From positions 3,408,501 through 3,472,500 of the forward strand of contig LR746281.1 in the NCBI GenBank assembly GCA_902729315.2: a DNA stretch of 64,000 nucleotides. The letters run 5' to 3'. Source of the stretch: Spirodela intermedia (Eukaryota; Streptophyta; Magnoliopsida; Alismatales; Araceae). The number at the start of each line of letters is the position of its first letter. Positions within the stretch are counted from its first letter, which is position 1. Positions 1-10,147 of the stretch are shown here, in pieces. The notes under the pieces were generated by a model. It made no database searches and was not told where the DNA came from. It worked only from the letters and a program-made list of their open reading frames with translations. A program made the position numbers and the translations under genes.

Positions 1-1516
1 CTTATTTCTTGGAGAACCCCCACATTGCAATTATAATCCAAACAAACCCAGAAAACCATTGAACTATAATGTCTCCTTCCATAGAAAGTAACTTGTGTCG
101 TAGAGTAGGGTGTGCTCCAGCAACAAACCCTACGATGTTCCTCTGCCCTAGGATGCCCTTTCCCATGTAACTCAAAAAGAGGAGACGAAAAAAGGGCACG
201 GACCTGGCATTCACGCAGCAGTAACTGTTACTCCCTTTGACTCTGTCGGTTTTTCTCCCTGTACTCGAGCGCCCAGAACGACGAGATCCTCCTGGTATAT
301 GATACTAATGTGAGTACTAATGTGAGCAAAACCTAGGCTACGGCAGGAGGCAGGAAGCGTACCCTAGATTCTCTATAAGCTAGTGACTACAAACCAGGCT
401 CTGATACCATGTCGTGAACAGTGGTGCAAACTGTAGGAGAATATGCATGGGAAAAACTCTCCTCATTTCGTATCATACATGACTGTATTATACTAGGAAA
501 CTGCCTAAAAACTAAGAGACTAAAAAAATAGGAATGGAATCAAAGACTAGGAAACGGTCTAATTAAGAGCCAAACTCTTAAATATACGTTCTTTCCCATG
601 CCTTTTCTTCCCAGTAAGTTCCTAGATGATTTGTAATGTCTCCTTCCATAAGAAGTAGCTTGCGCTCCATAGAAAGTCCACAATTCCCAGAAGTAGCCTG
701 GCCTCCGTAGGAAGTCCACAATTCCCATTCACGTTTTATCTGTAATGTCTCCTTCCAAGAAGGGGACTAAAAAGGATTTTTGCAGACTTTCTATGGGGCA
801 CAATTAATATGGGAAGAGAAGATACTTGGTATCCTGGGACCAACTTACCAACCCCACGGAGGAAGGTGGGCCTTTGGGATTCGTTTCTTATCTGATTTTT
901 GCTCAGCACTCAATAGCTAATGGAAAAAAAATACTACTTGCTAAACATGAGATTTGTTCTGTGATCCGTTGTTGTTTGGATCTTTGACTGGTTCCAAGTT
1001 CCTAAACTCTAAGCTGTTGGTGAACTCTTTGAATCCACTGAGCAACAGAACAACTGTTCCATTAACGTTGTTGTTGATGAACTCTCCCCATATCCCTCTC
1101 TTTGTGTAAGCCTTCCTAAAAAGTTTGAGCTTGAGTGCCCATAGAAAGTCCGACAAAATCTGTCTCAGTGTCCTTACTAGAAGTAGACATTAAAGTAAGT
1201 TTCTAGATGATTTCCTTTACCTGCAAATTTGAGCTGCCGGACTTGAGGAAACCCCGATTTATGGATTGGAAGGGGAGGTGCGGGGTTCCTCAGTTCTGCA
1301 TCGTAGACCTACGAATTCCAAGGGCTCTAATCCAGTACCTTAGGAATCCATGTGGTCCTGAATATTAAGCACTTTCTATGAGCAATGAGCAATGGGCCTT
1401 TCACTGCGTAACAAGGCGACCTGAGTTTCTTTTAAACAGATTTTATCATGTTCTTTAATTTATCTCTGTTAAGTTGAATAAAAAAATTATTCTTTCTTGG
1501 AAATTGTTGTTTTCAG
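1..1516. other. Intronic or flanking DNA upstream of the first visible glycyl-tRNA synthetase exon
   Basis: No exon could be supported here. The stretch lies upstream of a synthetase exon that opens with a normal acceptor at 1515-1516, so it is most likely an intron of that gene. It holds short dispersed repeats: a TGTCTCCTTCCA core occurs near 70, 640 and 735, and a CATAGAAAGTCC-like core occurs several times between 640 and 1150. These suggest an old transposon remnant. The open frames in it are short and match nothing I recognise. Confidence 0.5.
398..520 (-). mobile_element. LTR retrotransposon remnant: primer-binding site and LTR edge
   Basis: On the minus strand, 409-398 reads TGGTATCAGAGC, the usual plant retrotransposon primer-binding site complementary to initiator tRNA-Met. 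The + strand bases directly after it start TG (410-411), as the inner edge of an LTR in this orientation should. The LTR body would extend to the right and the element interior to the left. I could not find the outer LTR edge, a partner LTR or any coding region, so this is a fragment or a non-autonomous element. Confidence 0.4.
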
Positions 1517-3014
1517 AAGCTGGTTGTTGTCCCATCAAAGAAAGAGCTTGGCCTCGCATTCAAGGGTAACCAGAAGATGGTGGTACAGGCGCTCGAGGTA
1601 TGCTCACCATTATCTTAAGCTTGCTTGACGGATCTACCAGTTCTGAACTGGAGATAAGTGCCTTGAATGGGGGAAGGCGAAAAGATGGATCAGATCATGG
1701 CTCTGCTCTATCCGGACGTCCAAACGTGAATAGATGTAGAAAATAATAGGTATCTTTTTCCATCATTTGGATAACATATGTAGAGCGAACCCCCCCCCCC
1801 CCCCCGATTTGGCAATTAGGGCAGAATTGGACCAATCGAAAGGGGATCATCTCTCATGAAATGATCTTATGCGTAGTAGTAGTCTACTGAAAGAAGAGGT
1901 ATTGTTTATGGGTCAACTTTGCCATTATTTACTTGGTCTTATCTGAAACAGGCAATGAGTGAAGCCGAGGCCCTGGAGATGAAAGCCGGGCTGGAATCCA
2001 AAGGGGAGGTCGAATTCCAGGTCTGCACCCTCGGCAAGGCCGTCACCTTGAAGAAGAGCATGGTCTCAATCAGCCGGGAGAAGAAGAAGGAACACCAGAG
2101 GGAGTTCACTCCTTCAGTGATCGAGCCCTCCTTTGGCATTGGACGGATAATATACTGCCTCTACGAGCACTCCTTCTACACAAGACCGAGCAAGGTGGAC
2201 AACGAGCTGCTGAACGTGTTCGGCTTCTCGGCCCTTGTGGCGCCTAAGAAATGCACCGTCCTCCCTCTGGTCAAGACCGACGCCTTTGACCGAGTTGCCA
2301 AGGCCATCTCACGCGACCTCACAAAAGCAGGCATATCGAATATCATCGACATCACAGGTATGGCTGCTGACTCCCACCGAGGTAGAGACTGTGGAGCCCA
2401 GAATATTTCTGATTTCACCGAGTATGGCTGTTTGGCACCTTCCAGTCCCGGAATTCATCCTGGATATATATATATATATATATGGTTTTTATTTTTTATT
2501 TTTTTTGAGTTCGAGCTTGGAAAAATTGGCTTTTGGGTCATCTAGGAAAAGAAAACAAGCTAAGCCCAGATACGTCAATTGGAAAGCCCTTTTTTTTTTA
2601 TCTGCATCGACTATGGCTGTTGGGCACCTTCCAGGCCCAGAATTCATCCTGGATTTATTTATTTATTTATTTATTTCTAGCTTGGAAAAAAATTCAAGCT
2701 GAGCGCAGGTACTTCAGTTGGCTAGCCCAGAAGTTTCTTGATTGCACCTACTAAGGCTGTTAGGCATCTTGATTGCAGGTACGTCAATTGGGAAACGATA
2801 TGCAAGAACAGATGAGATTGGCGTCCCATTTGCCATCACGGTGGACTCCACAACGTCTGTAACGATCCGCGAGAGGGACTCCCGACAGCAGATCCGTGTC
2901 GATGCTGCTGAGGCGGCGCTCGTCGTGAAGGAGCTCGCCGACGGCCAGAGCACCTGGGCCGATGTCATGTGGAGGTATCCCACCCACACCACTCCCATCG
3001 CAGACGACGAGTAG
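1517..3014 (+). CDS. GLYRS: Glycyl-tRNA synthetase, C-terminal part (three exons, 5' part outside window)
   Basis: Class II glycyl-tRNA synthetase, which charges tRNA-Gly with glycine (in plants usually in cytosol and mitochondria). Three exons join in frame: 1517-1597, 1952-2357 and 2779-3014, with TAG at 3012-3014. Exon one gives the [14 protein letters not shown] block. Exon two holds class II motif 3 ([17 protein letters not shown]) and the start of the anticodon-binding domain (CTVLPLV). Exon three starts inside the codon for G of [16 protein letters not shown] and carries VPFAITVDS and VTIRERDS, ending in a short acidic tail, IADDE. These blocks are highly conserved in eukaryotic GlyRS, so the identity is secure. 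The N-terminal two thirds, including motifs 1 and 2, lies left of the window. The last intron and the 3' flank contain degenerate tandem copies of this gene's own exon edges. Confidence 0.93.
1790..1805 (+). repeat. Poly-C run of 16 bases in a GlyRS intron
   Basis: An uninterrupted run of cytosines within the intron 1598-1951. It is likely length-variable and prone to sequencing error. Confidence 0.9.
2421..2800 (+). repeat. Degenerate tandem copies inside the last GlyRS intron, including decoy splice acceptors
   Basis: A block reading TATGGCTGTTTGGCACCTTCC near 2423 recurs near 2611 and, shortened, near 2751. Each copy is followed by sequence resembling the true 5' edge of the last exon: a CAGATACGTCAATTGG copy near 2567, a CAGGTACTTCAGTTGG copy near 2705, and the real CAGGTACGTCAATTGG at 2776. 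The spacers differ, with (TA)n in copy one and (TTTA)n in copy two. This looks like a local triplication that took in the intron end and exon start. Confidence 0.75.
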
Positions 3015-3018
3015 CTCT

Positions 3019-3052
<34 letters not shown>

Positions 3053-3205
3053 ATTATTATTTTATTTTTTCCCTATCAAACACCAGTTTTATTGGGTCTT
3101 CTAATTTATTTTCCAATTTCGAAAGTTCTTCCCAACATGCTCCGTATGGTATCATTTGGAGGTTTCCCACCACATCACTCCCACCGCAGACGATGAGCGA
3201 TGAGT

Positions 3206-3263
<58 letters not shown>

Positions 3264-3449
3264 CTATCTCCCTCTTCTATGAAGGATTATTATTATTATT
3301 TATTGTCAGACGCGAGTTTTTGGCTTTTATAAAATAAAATAAAATCCAATTCGAAAGTTCTTCCTTATATGCTCTGTATGATATCATGTTCAGGTATCCC
3401 ACGCACCACTACAAACGACGAGTAGGCCTCTCTCTCTCTCTCTCTCTCG

Positions 3450-3450
<1 letters not shown>
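2960..3450 (+). repeat. Three degenerate tandem copies of the GlyRS 3' end (stop region plus CT tract)
   Basis: The true end of the gene (about 2964-3046) reads ATGTGGAGGTATCCCACCCA, then GACGACGAGTAG and a (CT)n tract. A copy at about 3150-3260 has a similar GGAGGTTTCCCACCACATCA block, then a GATGAGTAG stop and (CT)n. A third at about 3378-3448 has CAGGTATCCCACGCACCA, then GACGAGTAG and (CT)n followed by (AT)n. The spacers also match (TTCGAAAGTTCTTCC near 3118 and 3350). The period is about 180-230 bp. Confidence 0.85.
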
Positions 3451-3481
<31 letters not shown>

Positions 3482-3716
3482 TCTTCATTGGAAGAACGTT
3501 TGATTCGGAGTTCACCACAAATAAATTTACATGTGCTCCTAAGTTCTCTCTAACCTTGTATCAACAGAGCCGGTTGCAGACTATAATAGATAGAAAGAAG
3601 AAAGAGAGAGAAATGGCTTATGCAAATCCTGGGCCCACTTAATCTGGCACCAGTTTGGGCTTGGGCTTAAGTCCGAAGCGGCCCATTTATCCTGCAGGCA
3701 TTCCCGAAAGATCATA

Positions 3717-4040
3717 CGCAGAGAAGCAACAGATGCCTAATGATAACAGTGCAAGGGAGTAAAAAAAGAGGGAATATAATCAATCAACCATTAGACCCAC
3801 CTGAAAGTAGAGAGAGAGAGAGAGAGGGGCGAATTTCAAAGGTAAAGCTTTGTTGAAAGGCCGAGCCCGAAAAATGAGGTCCGGGTCGTCCACATTCACA
3901 TTGTAATCATCGGATTGTGCAGAGAAGAAACAGCAACTGAAGCCTATTTAATAGCAGAGCAAGAAAAAAATAAAAGGGGAGGAAATGTAAACTACCCAAC
4001 CATTTGACCCACCTGGAAGTAGAGAGAGAAAGAGAGAGAT
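3717..4040. repeat. Tandem duplication (~200 bp period) in the 3' flank of the CslD gene
   Basis: GCAGAGAAGCAACAG at 3719 recurs as GCAGAGAAGAAACAG at 3919. Further on, GACCCACCTGAAAGTAGAGAG near 3795 recurs as GACCCACCTGGAAGTAGAGAG near 4006. The second copy directly abuts the CslD stop region, so the unit includes the 3' UTR of that gene, which is read from the minus strand. Between this and the GlyRS 3' copies (3015-3716) I see only microsatellite and flank sequence. Confidence 0.75.
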
Positions 4041-4060
4041 GGCCAGTCTCACTCATTCAT

Positions 4061-5924
4061 TCACGGGAAGGTGAAGGAGCCGCCAATCTGGGAGCTGGAG
4101 GAAGGGGGGTTGATGGCTACCCAGAGGAGGGAGATGGTGATGGCGATGAGTCCGGACCAGACGAAGACCACCGTGGGGGTCCTCCCCCTCCTCCCCATGA
4201 GCCCCTTGGCGAACGGGTAGAGATGGGCCAGCACCCAGAAGCTGAAGAACACCCCGCCCAGCAGCCTGCTCCACTGCGGCAGCACGCTGTAGATGGTCCT
4301 GCTGATCCCCACTGCAATGGCCACAACATTCACCATGATGATGGTCAGCGGGGGGATCATCAGCGAGCTCCACTTCAACGCGTACAGGTCGGCGAACTCG
4401 TCGTCGTCTCCGTCTCCTCCTCCGGCGGACTTCGAGGTGAGCGTGAAGGAGATCTCGATCCCCGCGACGACCTTCAGCAGCCCCTGCAACACGGCGGCGA
4501 GGTGCGCGCTGGTGCCGCCGATCAGCCAGAACTGCTCGTTCCGCCACCACTCCTCCAGCCCGATCCCCGACCATTTAATCTCCAGCGCCGCCAGCATGCA
4601 CATCGTCACGGTGATCGCCAGCAGGTACGCCAAGAAGGTCACGTTCAAGCTCTGCACGATGAACTGACCGGAGAAAAGCGACAGCGCCGGGAGGAAGCAG
4701 TAGACCAGGAGGAAGACGGAGGTGAAGGGGTAGATGCCCACGTTGAGGTAGGCGACCCTCTGCAGGAGCTTCATCCTGGAGCTGGCGAGCAGCGCGTTGT
4801 TGCCGGAGAAGAAGATCTCCACCGAGCCAGTGGCCCACCGGAGCACCTGGTGCAGGCGATCGGTGAGATTGATCGGAGCCGTCCCCCGGAAGGCGTCCCT
4901 CTTGGTGGCGGAGACGCAGTAGACGGAGCGCCACCCGCGGTTGTGCATGCGGTAGCCGGTGACCACGTCCTCGGTGACGGAGCCGTAGATCCACCCGAGG
5001 CGGCGCCCCCACTCCGTCTTGTCCTCGTACCAGCAGGAGATCACGGCGATGGCCTCCGCCACCGCCGCCGCGTCCAGCAAGTCCCTGGCTATGGTGAGCG
5101 CCCCCGGCCGCCGCCCGTTCCTCACCGCCGGATGGTCCCCCAGCGGCCGCCCCTCGTACTCCGCCACCGGGATCGACTCCACCAGCACGTCGGAGTTGCC
5201 GAACTGCTTCCTGAACGTCGCCGCCGTCGACGGGTTGATCATCTTCTTCTCCTCGTCCTCGTCGTCCTCGTTGCAGGCCGTCTGCAGCAGCGCCGCCTGG
5301 GTTTGGTGCGGCGGCGGAGCTTGGAGGTGAGGTGGGTCGAAGCCGTAGAGGGCGAGGCGGCGGAAGAGGCAGCCGGTGCCGACGTAGACGGGGCCTTGGA
5401 GGCCGTCGAGGGCGCGCATGTTGACGTCGAAGAAGACGGAGTTGTGGTTGGCGTAGCGGTCGGAGGGGTCGATGCCTTCGAACCTCTGAGGGAACTGGAC
5501 GTAGCAGAGGCGGTCGCCGCCTCTGTCCATCATGAAGCAAATGCCCTCCCGCAGCGCCTGCGAGTTGTAGACGTAGTGGTCGCAGTCGAGGTTGAGGATG
5601 AAGGGGCCATTGGACATGACCGCTGAAGCTCGGACCAGGGCGTTCATGGCGCCGGCCTTCTTGTTGTGGTCGTATCCGGGGCGCTTCTCGCGGGAGACGT
5701 AGACCAGCATGGGCAGCCGGATGTCCACCTCCGCCAGGTCGAGGATACCACCGGCGGTGGCGGGGGCGCCGCCGTGGAGGGGGGCGTCGCTGGGTGGCTT
5801 CAGCATCACCTGGATGATGCCGGCGTGGTCTCCCCTGGCGTGCTCCGGCGAGGGGACCGTCCAGGTGCCCGGCCAGTGCGTGCCGTCAGCCATCCAGGTG
5901 GCCTTGGGGATCTTCAGAGCTTCT

Positions 5925-5976
<52 letters not shown>

Positions 5977-7618
5977 TGGAGTTCTCGCCCTCGGCGGCGG
6001 CGGCGTCACGGCGAAGCTTCATGGCCTTGATCTCCTCGCGGGCGTGGTAAGCGTCGGAGCGGCGGCGGATGGAGTCAGGGAGGCCGTTGATCCTGACCTT
6101 GAACTCGTCGTACTCGCGCTTCACCCGCCGGCGATCTCTGACGAAGTCCGGCCGGAGCTTGTTCTTGTAAGGATCCTTGCGTAGGTTGAAGTAGCTCTCG
6201 GGATTTCTGGGCTCGATCTCGTGCTTCCGGCAGAAGGGGACCCAGATGTGGGCGAAGCTCGCGGCCTCCGCCATGGCCTCGAAGGTCAGGAGGGCGCCAC
6301 CGTCGTCGGAGACGTAGCATGCGAGCTTCTCGACGGGGTAGTCGGCGGCGAGGATGGAAAGGATGGTGTTCGCGGTGACCAGCGGCGGCTCCTTCTCCGG
6401 GTCGGCGGTGGAGACAAAGATGTCGATCCCCGGCAGGTCGGACTTGCCGCCGCCGCCGCCGCTGCTCTCAAACTTCTCCTTCAGCACGGCGAGGTCAGTG
6501 GCGCGGTTGATCGGGGAGAGCTTGGGGAGCTGGTCCAGCAGCCAGCAGAAGGCGAACCAGACCTCGCACACCACCGACATCCCCCATAGCCAGATCGCGT
6601 CCTCGTTCTTGTGCCTGATCCTCCACGCCAAGAACAGCCCCAGCGCGATCATCCGGAGGAACACCAGAACCCTGCCGGAGATGATGAACAGTCACGCACC
6701 CATCCACCATCATCGGATAATCAATCCTACATGCCTTCTCCTGCAACAGCAAAGTCTCGTAAAAATCGCAGAGCGCGAATCTACCTACCTGTAAGGGCTG
6801 AGGATGGCGGCGGGGATCTTCAGCTTCCGGGTGAGCGGCCTCCACGGCTTGGCGGCGAGCTCCGTCGGCTGCCCGCCGACATCGTCGCCGCCGCCGTCGC
6901 CGCCGTTCTCCTTGGGCCAGAAGGCGTTGCCGTAGCCGTAGGTGCCCTTGGTCTCGTACAGCCATCGGTTGTGGTCGAAGTCCCCCGTCTGGCTCCGGGA
7001 GAACTTGCCGGACTTCATCAGGGACAACCTCCTCTCCATCTTCGACACCCCTCCCGGCGGCGGTGGGAGCGGCAGCGCCGCCCGGTCCCCCGCCGCCGCC
7101 GCCTCCTCTATGTCCGCCGTCCGGTACGGTTCCTTGCAGCCGGGGCAGACAGCTCCTCCGATTCCCCCTTCCCTGACGGCGTCGGAGAAGCAGTCGGCGC
7201 AGATCTTGAAGTCGCATGCGCACGGGAGGATCTCGCGGCCGCGCTCGTCCCGCAGGACCTTACCGTCGCAGCCAGCGACGGCGCAGGAAGAGCTGCCGCC
7301 GGCGCCGCCGGCCATCTGCGGGTGGCTCGCCGCGGTGTCCGTCACCTTATCCAGGATGTGCGCTCTGGTGACGCTGTTGAACCCTCCAGTGAAGATGGAG
7401 CTCGAGACGTACTGCTCCTCCACCCGAGCGGCGATCGAGGCGTCCACCGGGACCTCGCAGCCGGCCATCGGCTGGTTGTCGGGGGTCGGCGGTATGTGGA
7501 CGTGGTAGCCCTGGAACTCGCCGGAGTTGAGCCGACCCGAGGAGCTGCGCCGGAGGAAGCTGACGGAGGAGGAAGAGCTCAGCCGGACGGATCTGTTGTT
7601 CTTTAGGATGGACGCCAT
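4061..7618 (-). CDS. CSLD: Cellulose synthase-like protein D (CSLD1/CSLD4-like), complete
   Basis: Family-2 glycosyltransferase that makes beta-1,4-glucan or related chains for tip-growing or dividing cell walls; CSLD proteins act in Golgi or plasma membranes. Two exons: 7618-6789 and 6671-4061, with a 117-bp intron and an AGG codon split across it, giving 1146 residues (family usually about 1100-1180). The N-terminal region has HIPPTPDNQ (about 41-49) and an eight-Cys RING-like zinc finger (Cys112, 117, 133, 135, 140, 143, 158, 161). Two membrane spans follow the exon junction. The catalytic residues are present: D399/400 in SDDGG, DCD at 639-641, ED at 844-845 and QVLRW at 885-889. About six C-terminal spans follow, ending in FTFP. 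The N-terminus resembles the Arabidopsis pollen-type CSLD1/CSLD4. Oddities: a 16-Ala tract, two extra residues (SA, 864-865) before TKRDAF, and Gly at 900 where the family has Arg. The ATG at 7618 is used because the frame upstream has no other ATG nearby. Confidence 0.95.
5927..5974 (-). repeat. Coding (GCC)16 repeat, polyalanine tract in CslD
   Basis: Sixteen identical GGC units on the + strand encode an uninterrupted 16-alanine run (residues about 510-525) in the large cytosolic loop, just before the conserved [13 protein letters not shown] block. It lies in the segment that varies in length among CSLD proteins, so the protein is probably still active. A pure codon repeat like this is expected to vary in length between alleles. 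Confidence 0.9.
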
Positions 7619-8538
7619 CGCCGGCGGCACGCAGGACCTTCAAACAGCAGCAATGGCGATCTGAAGGACCACAGATCCGAACCCCTATACCAGCAACGGC
7701 AGGCAGAGAGAAAGAGAGAGAGAGAGAGAGGAGGGAGCTCAGATCTGTGCCTATACCAGGAACGGCTAGGGGGGTTAGGCGAGGTCAATCGGGGACGGCG
7801 GAGGAAAGAACGGCACTGGCGCCGCCGGCGGCCGGGGGGAGAAAGGTCCACTCAGAAACAACGGCGGCAGAGCTGAGAGCCACTAGGAACGGCGCCGGCC
7901 CTACCGATCATCTTCTCCGCCGTCTATCTAACCAGCACAACGAGGAAGATGAAGAGAGCAGCTAGGAAGAGAGAGCAAGAGAGAGAGAGTAGAGGGTTTT
8001 AGCAGAGTGATATTGGCACCCTCATTAGACAATATTTACCCCACTTCTGTATCTTCTGAAGCTTTGTGGTCGCAGCAATTCTTGTCCTTCTTCTGCGGTG
8101 GAGAGGCCAGCGGATTTCCAGGAGGAGGGAATATAGCGCCGTGGTCACGTGGCAAGACGCATCATGCTGATCTGGCACGCGGCTTTGTCTGTATCTCTAC
8201 TGTCTCCCAAAATGACTTTCTAAAAATCCTAAAATACCTCTACAATTAGGCTTATTTATGGAAACCTCCACATCGCGACCCGAGCAGTCGTCCTCCCATC
8301 GATCGCTGGTCCTGAACGCGGGAGCTTGCCCGATTTAAAATTCCAGCGCTTGGGGTAATTTTGACGGCTTATAGGGACAATGCAGTCAATTGACCAGGCC
8401 ATCAAAGATTTCCCCGGCCCACAATCTTCTGTGCGACCTGCCCTTGTGGGCCCCCAGCCCACGCCCTCACTTTTCCCAAATCATTCGGCGGGCGGCAAGC
8501 CGTTGACCAAACTATAAGATATAAATAAATCTATATAA

Positions 8539-8599
<61 letters not shown>

Positions 8600-8610
8600 G
8601 AGAAAGCGAC
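7619..8610 (-). promoter_or_regulatory. 5' leader and promoter region of CslD
   Basis: Read on the minus strand, sequence upstream of the ATG is GC-rich and carries CT-rich runs (about 7709-7732 and 7965-7990), typical of plant leaders. Two similar blocks, GGTATAGGGGTTCGGATCTG near 7685 and GGTATAGGCACAGATCTG near 7750, suggest a small duplication within the leader. Further out, 8540-8604 is an (AT)n then (AG)n microsatellite. I cannot fix the transcription start. Confidence 0.4.
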
Positions 8611-10147
8611 AGGACTTTGGGGGTTCAATCGCTCGACAGTACTGACGACAATAATAAGAAATATTATCATCTTTCCTTAATTTTTCTCCATACACAAATC
8701 TCATAAACTTTGGAACTCACTCCATCTATTATCCAAACCACGATTTTCCAAAGTTCTTGGGTTTCATCTCACGTATAAAATGCATGAACCGCGGATGAAA
8801 GGTGCTACATTTCTATATGGCTCTTTATCTTGCTGGTGATTCCTCCCTAAATGGGCTTGACTGATCATATGATGGATCCAGGGTACTTATCCTCTGGGCA
8901 CAAGATCAATCAGAGTTTCCTAGCTTCTTGGGGTTGACTTTTTTCCGATCAATTATGCTGTCAGATAAATAAATAGCCAAGTTTATGTCGCTTGATACGA
9001 TTTTTGACGATGACTAATAGTTCAGAGATTGTTTATAGCCTAAGAAGATGTTAACTATTATGGTGATTATTAACTTGATTTAAATCATTTTCCTTCTTTT
9101 CTTAGCTTCCTTTTCCGATTTTCATATTTTTCCATCTTAAGGGTTGTTCTTCAGCTTTCATTGTTTTCAATTGGTAGCTTTGGATGATCAACAAGAGAAC
9201 TTTTTTACTCATATAAACTAATAGGGGGAGGCTTGATTAAATACCCCATGCTAAGTTGATATTTTCATTGATATCTCATCAATTTGCGCTACCAATTCCT
9301 TAAAAGGCATTAACACTAGAACGATCAGGGCTTCATGTTTTTGGCGCTTCCATTACGTTGACTCTGTTCTTGAGGATCCTCACCACCCATAGCTTGCTTG
9401 GACACAAGCTTGAAGAACCACATAGCTTATTGGAAATCTAGAGAAGTATTATAACTTTGTTTACAGTGTAGAAAATACTTGGCAAGATCACAAAGAAGAT
9501 CAAACGAAATGAAAGAGGGCCTCTTTGAGTCCAAGAATCTGACAAGGAGGTGCAGAATTGTTTTCATGTTGAGTGTAATAAATTCCCCAATAACTTACAT
9601 AAAGACCCAATTATGCAAGAAAAACTGATGTCTTTTCACATACGAAAAGGCCTGTCAGCACCACCTTCCTTGCCCGTTTTCTAGGGATTCACTGCAACCC
9701 ATTTCTCAATAAGCACCCTTCTCAAATTGGTAATGGCGATACATTAGCAGAGCTCTGGGTGTTGGTGGTCATCATCAGGGGTTTGGCAGACTTAGTAGTC
9801 CAACGAGTAAACTCAGGAAATTCATTCTACCCATAAAAAATATCTATAGATTATGATACCAGTCTAATGATCAAATCAATAAGTACAAGGGAGGGCTTTC
9901 ATTGGGCATTTTTGCGATTTAACTCATTTTACAGAGCATGAGAGGATGGGGATGAGCTATGCGACCCCACATGGATTTCAAGCTAGATCAATAAGCTACT
10001 GGTGTAGCAACCTGGGCTCAGCTCCTTATACAGCTAGGGATCATTGAAAGCTGGCTACAGGGTATGCCTACAGGAGGACACTGGAGTTGGGCCATCTGAT
10101 CACAAGGTTGAGAAAATACACAGGATGCTGATCCAATCCGATCGGAT
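8611..10147. other. Intergenic stretch without a supported gene
   Basis: It lies between the CslD promoter side and the stop codon of the next gene, both on the minus strand. The part nearest 10147 should contain the 3' UTR of the DNA-binding protein gene. No convincing exons, RNA genes or repeats were seen. Confidence 0.45.

Noticed and set aside
4004-5626. 540-codon + strand open frame opposite CslD
   Set aside because: It is a shadow of the GC-rich CslD exon: Arg/Gly/Glu/Val-rich composition, no domain, and the opposite strand has a complete, motif-verified enzyme.
6611-7606. 331-codon + strand open frame opposite CslD exon 1
   Set aside because: It runs across the CslD intron and exon borders and is low-complexity; a shadow caused by high GC content.
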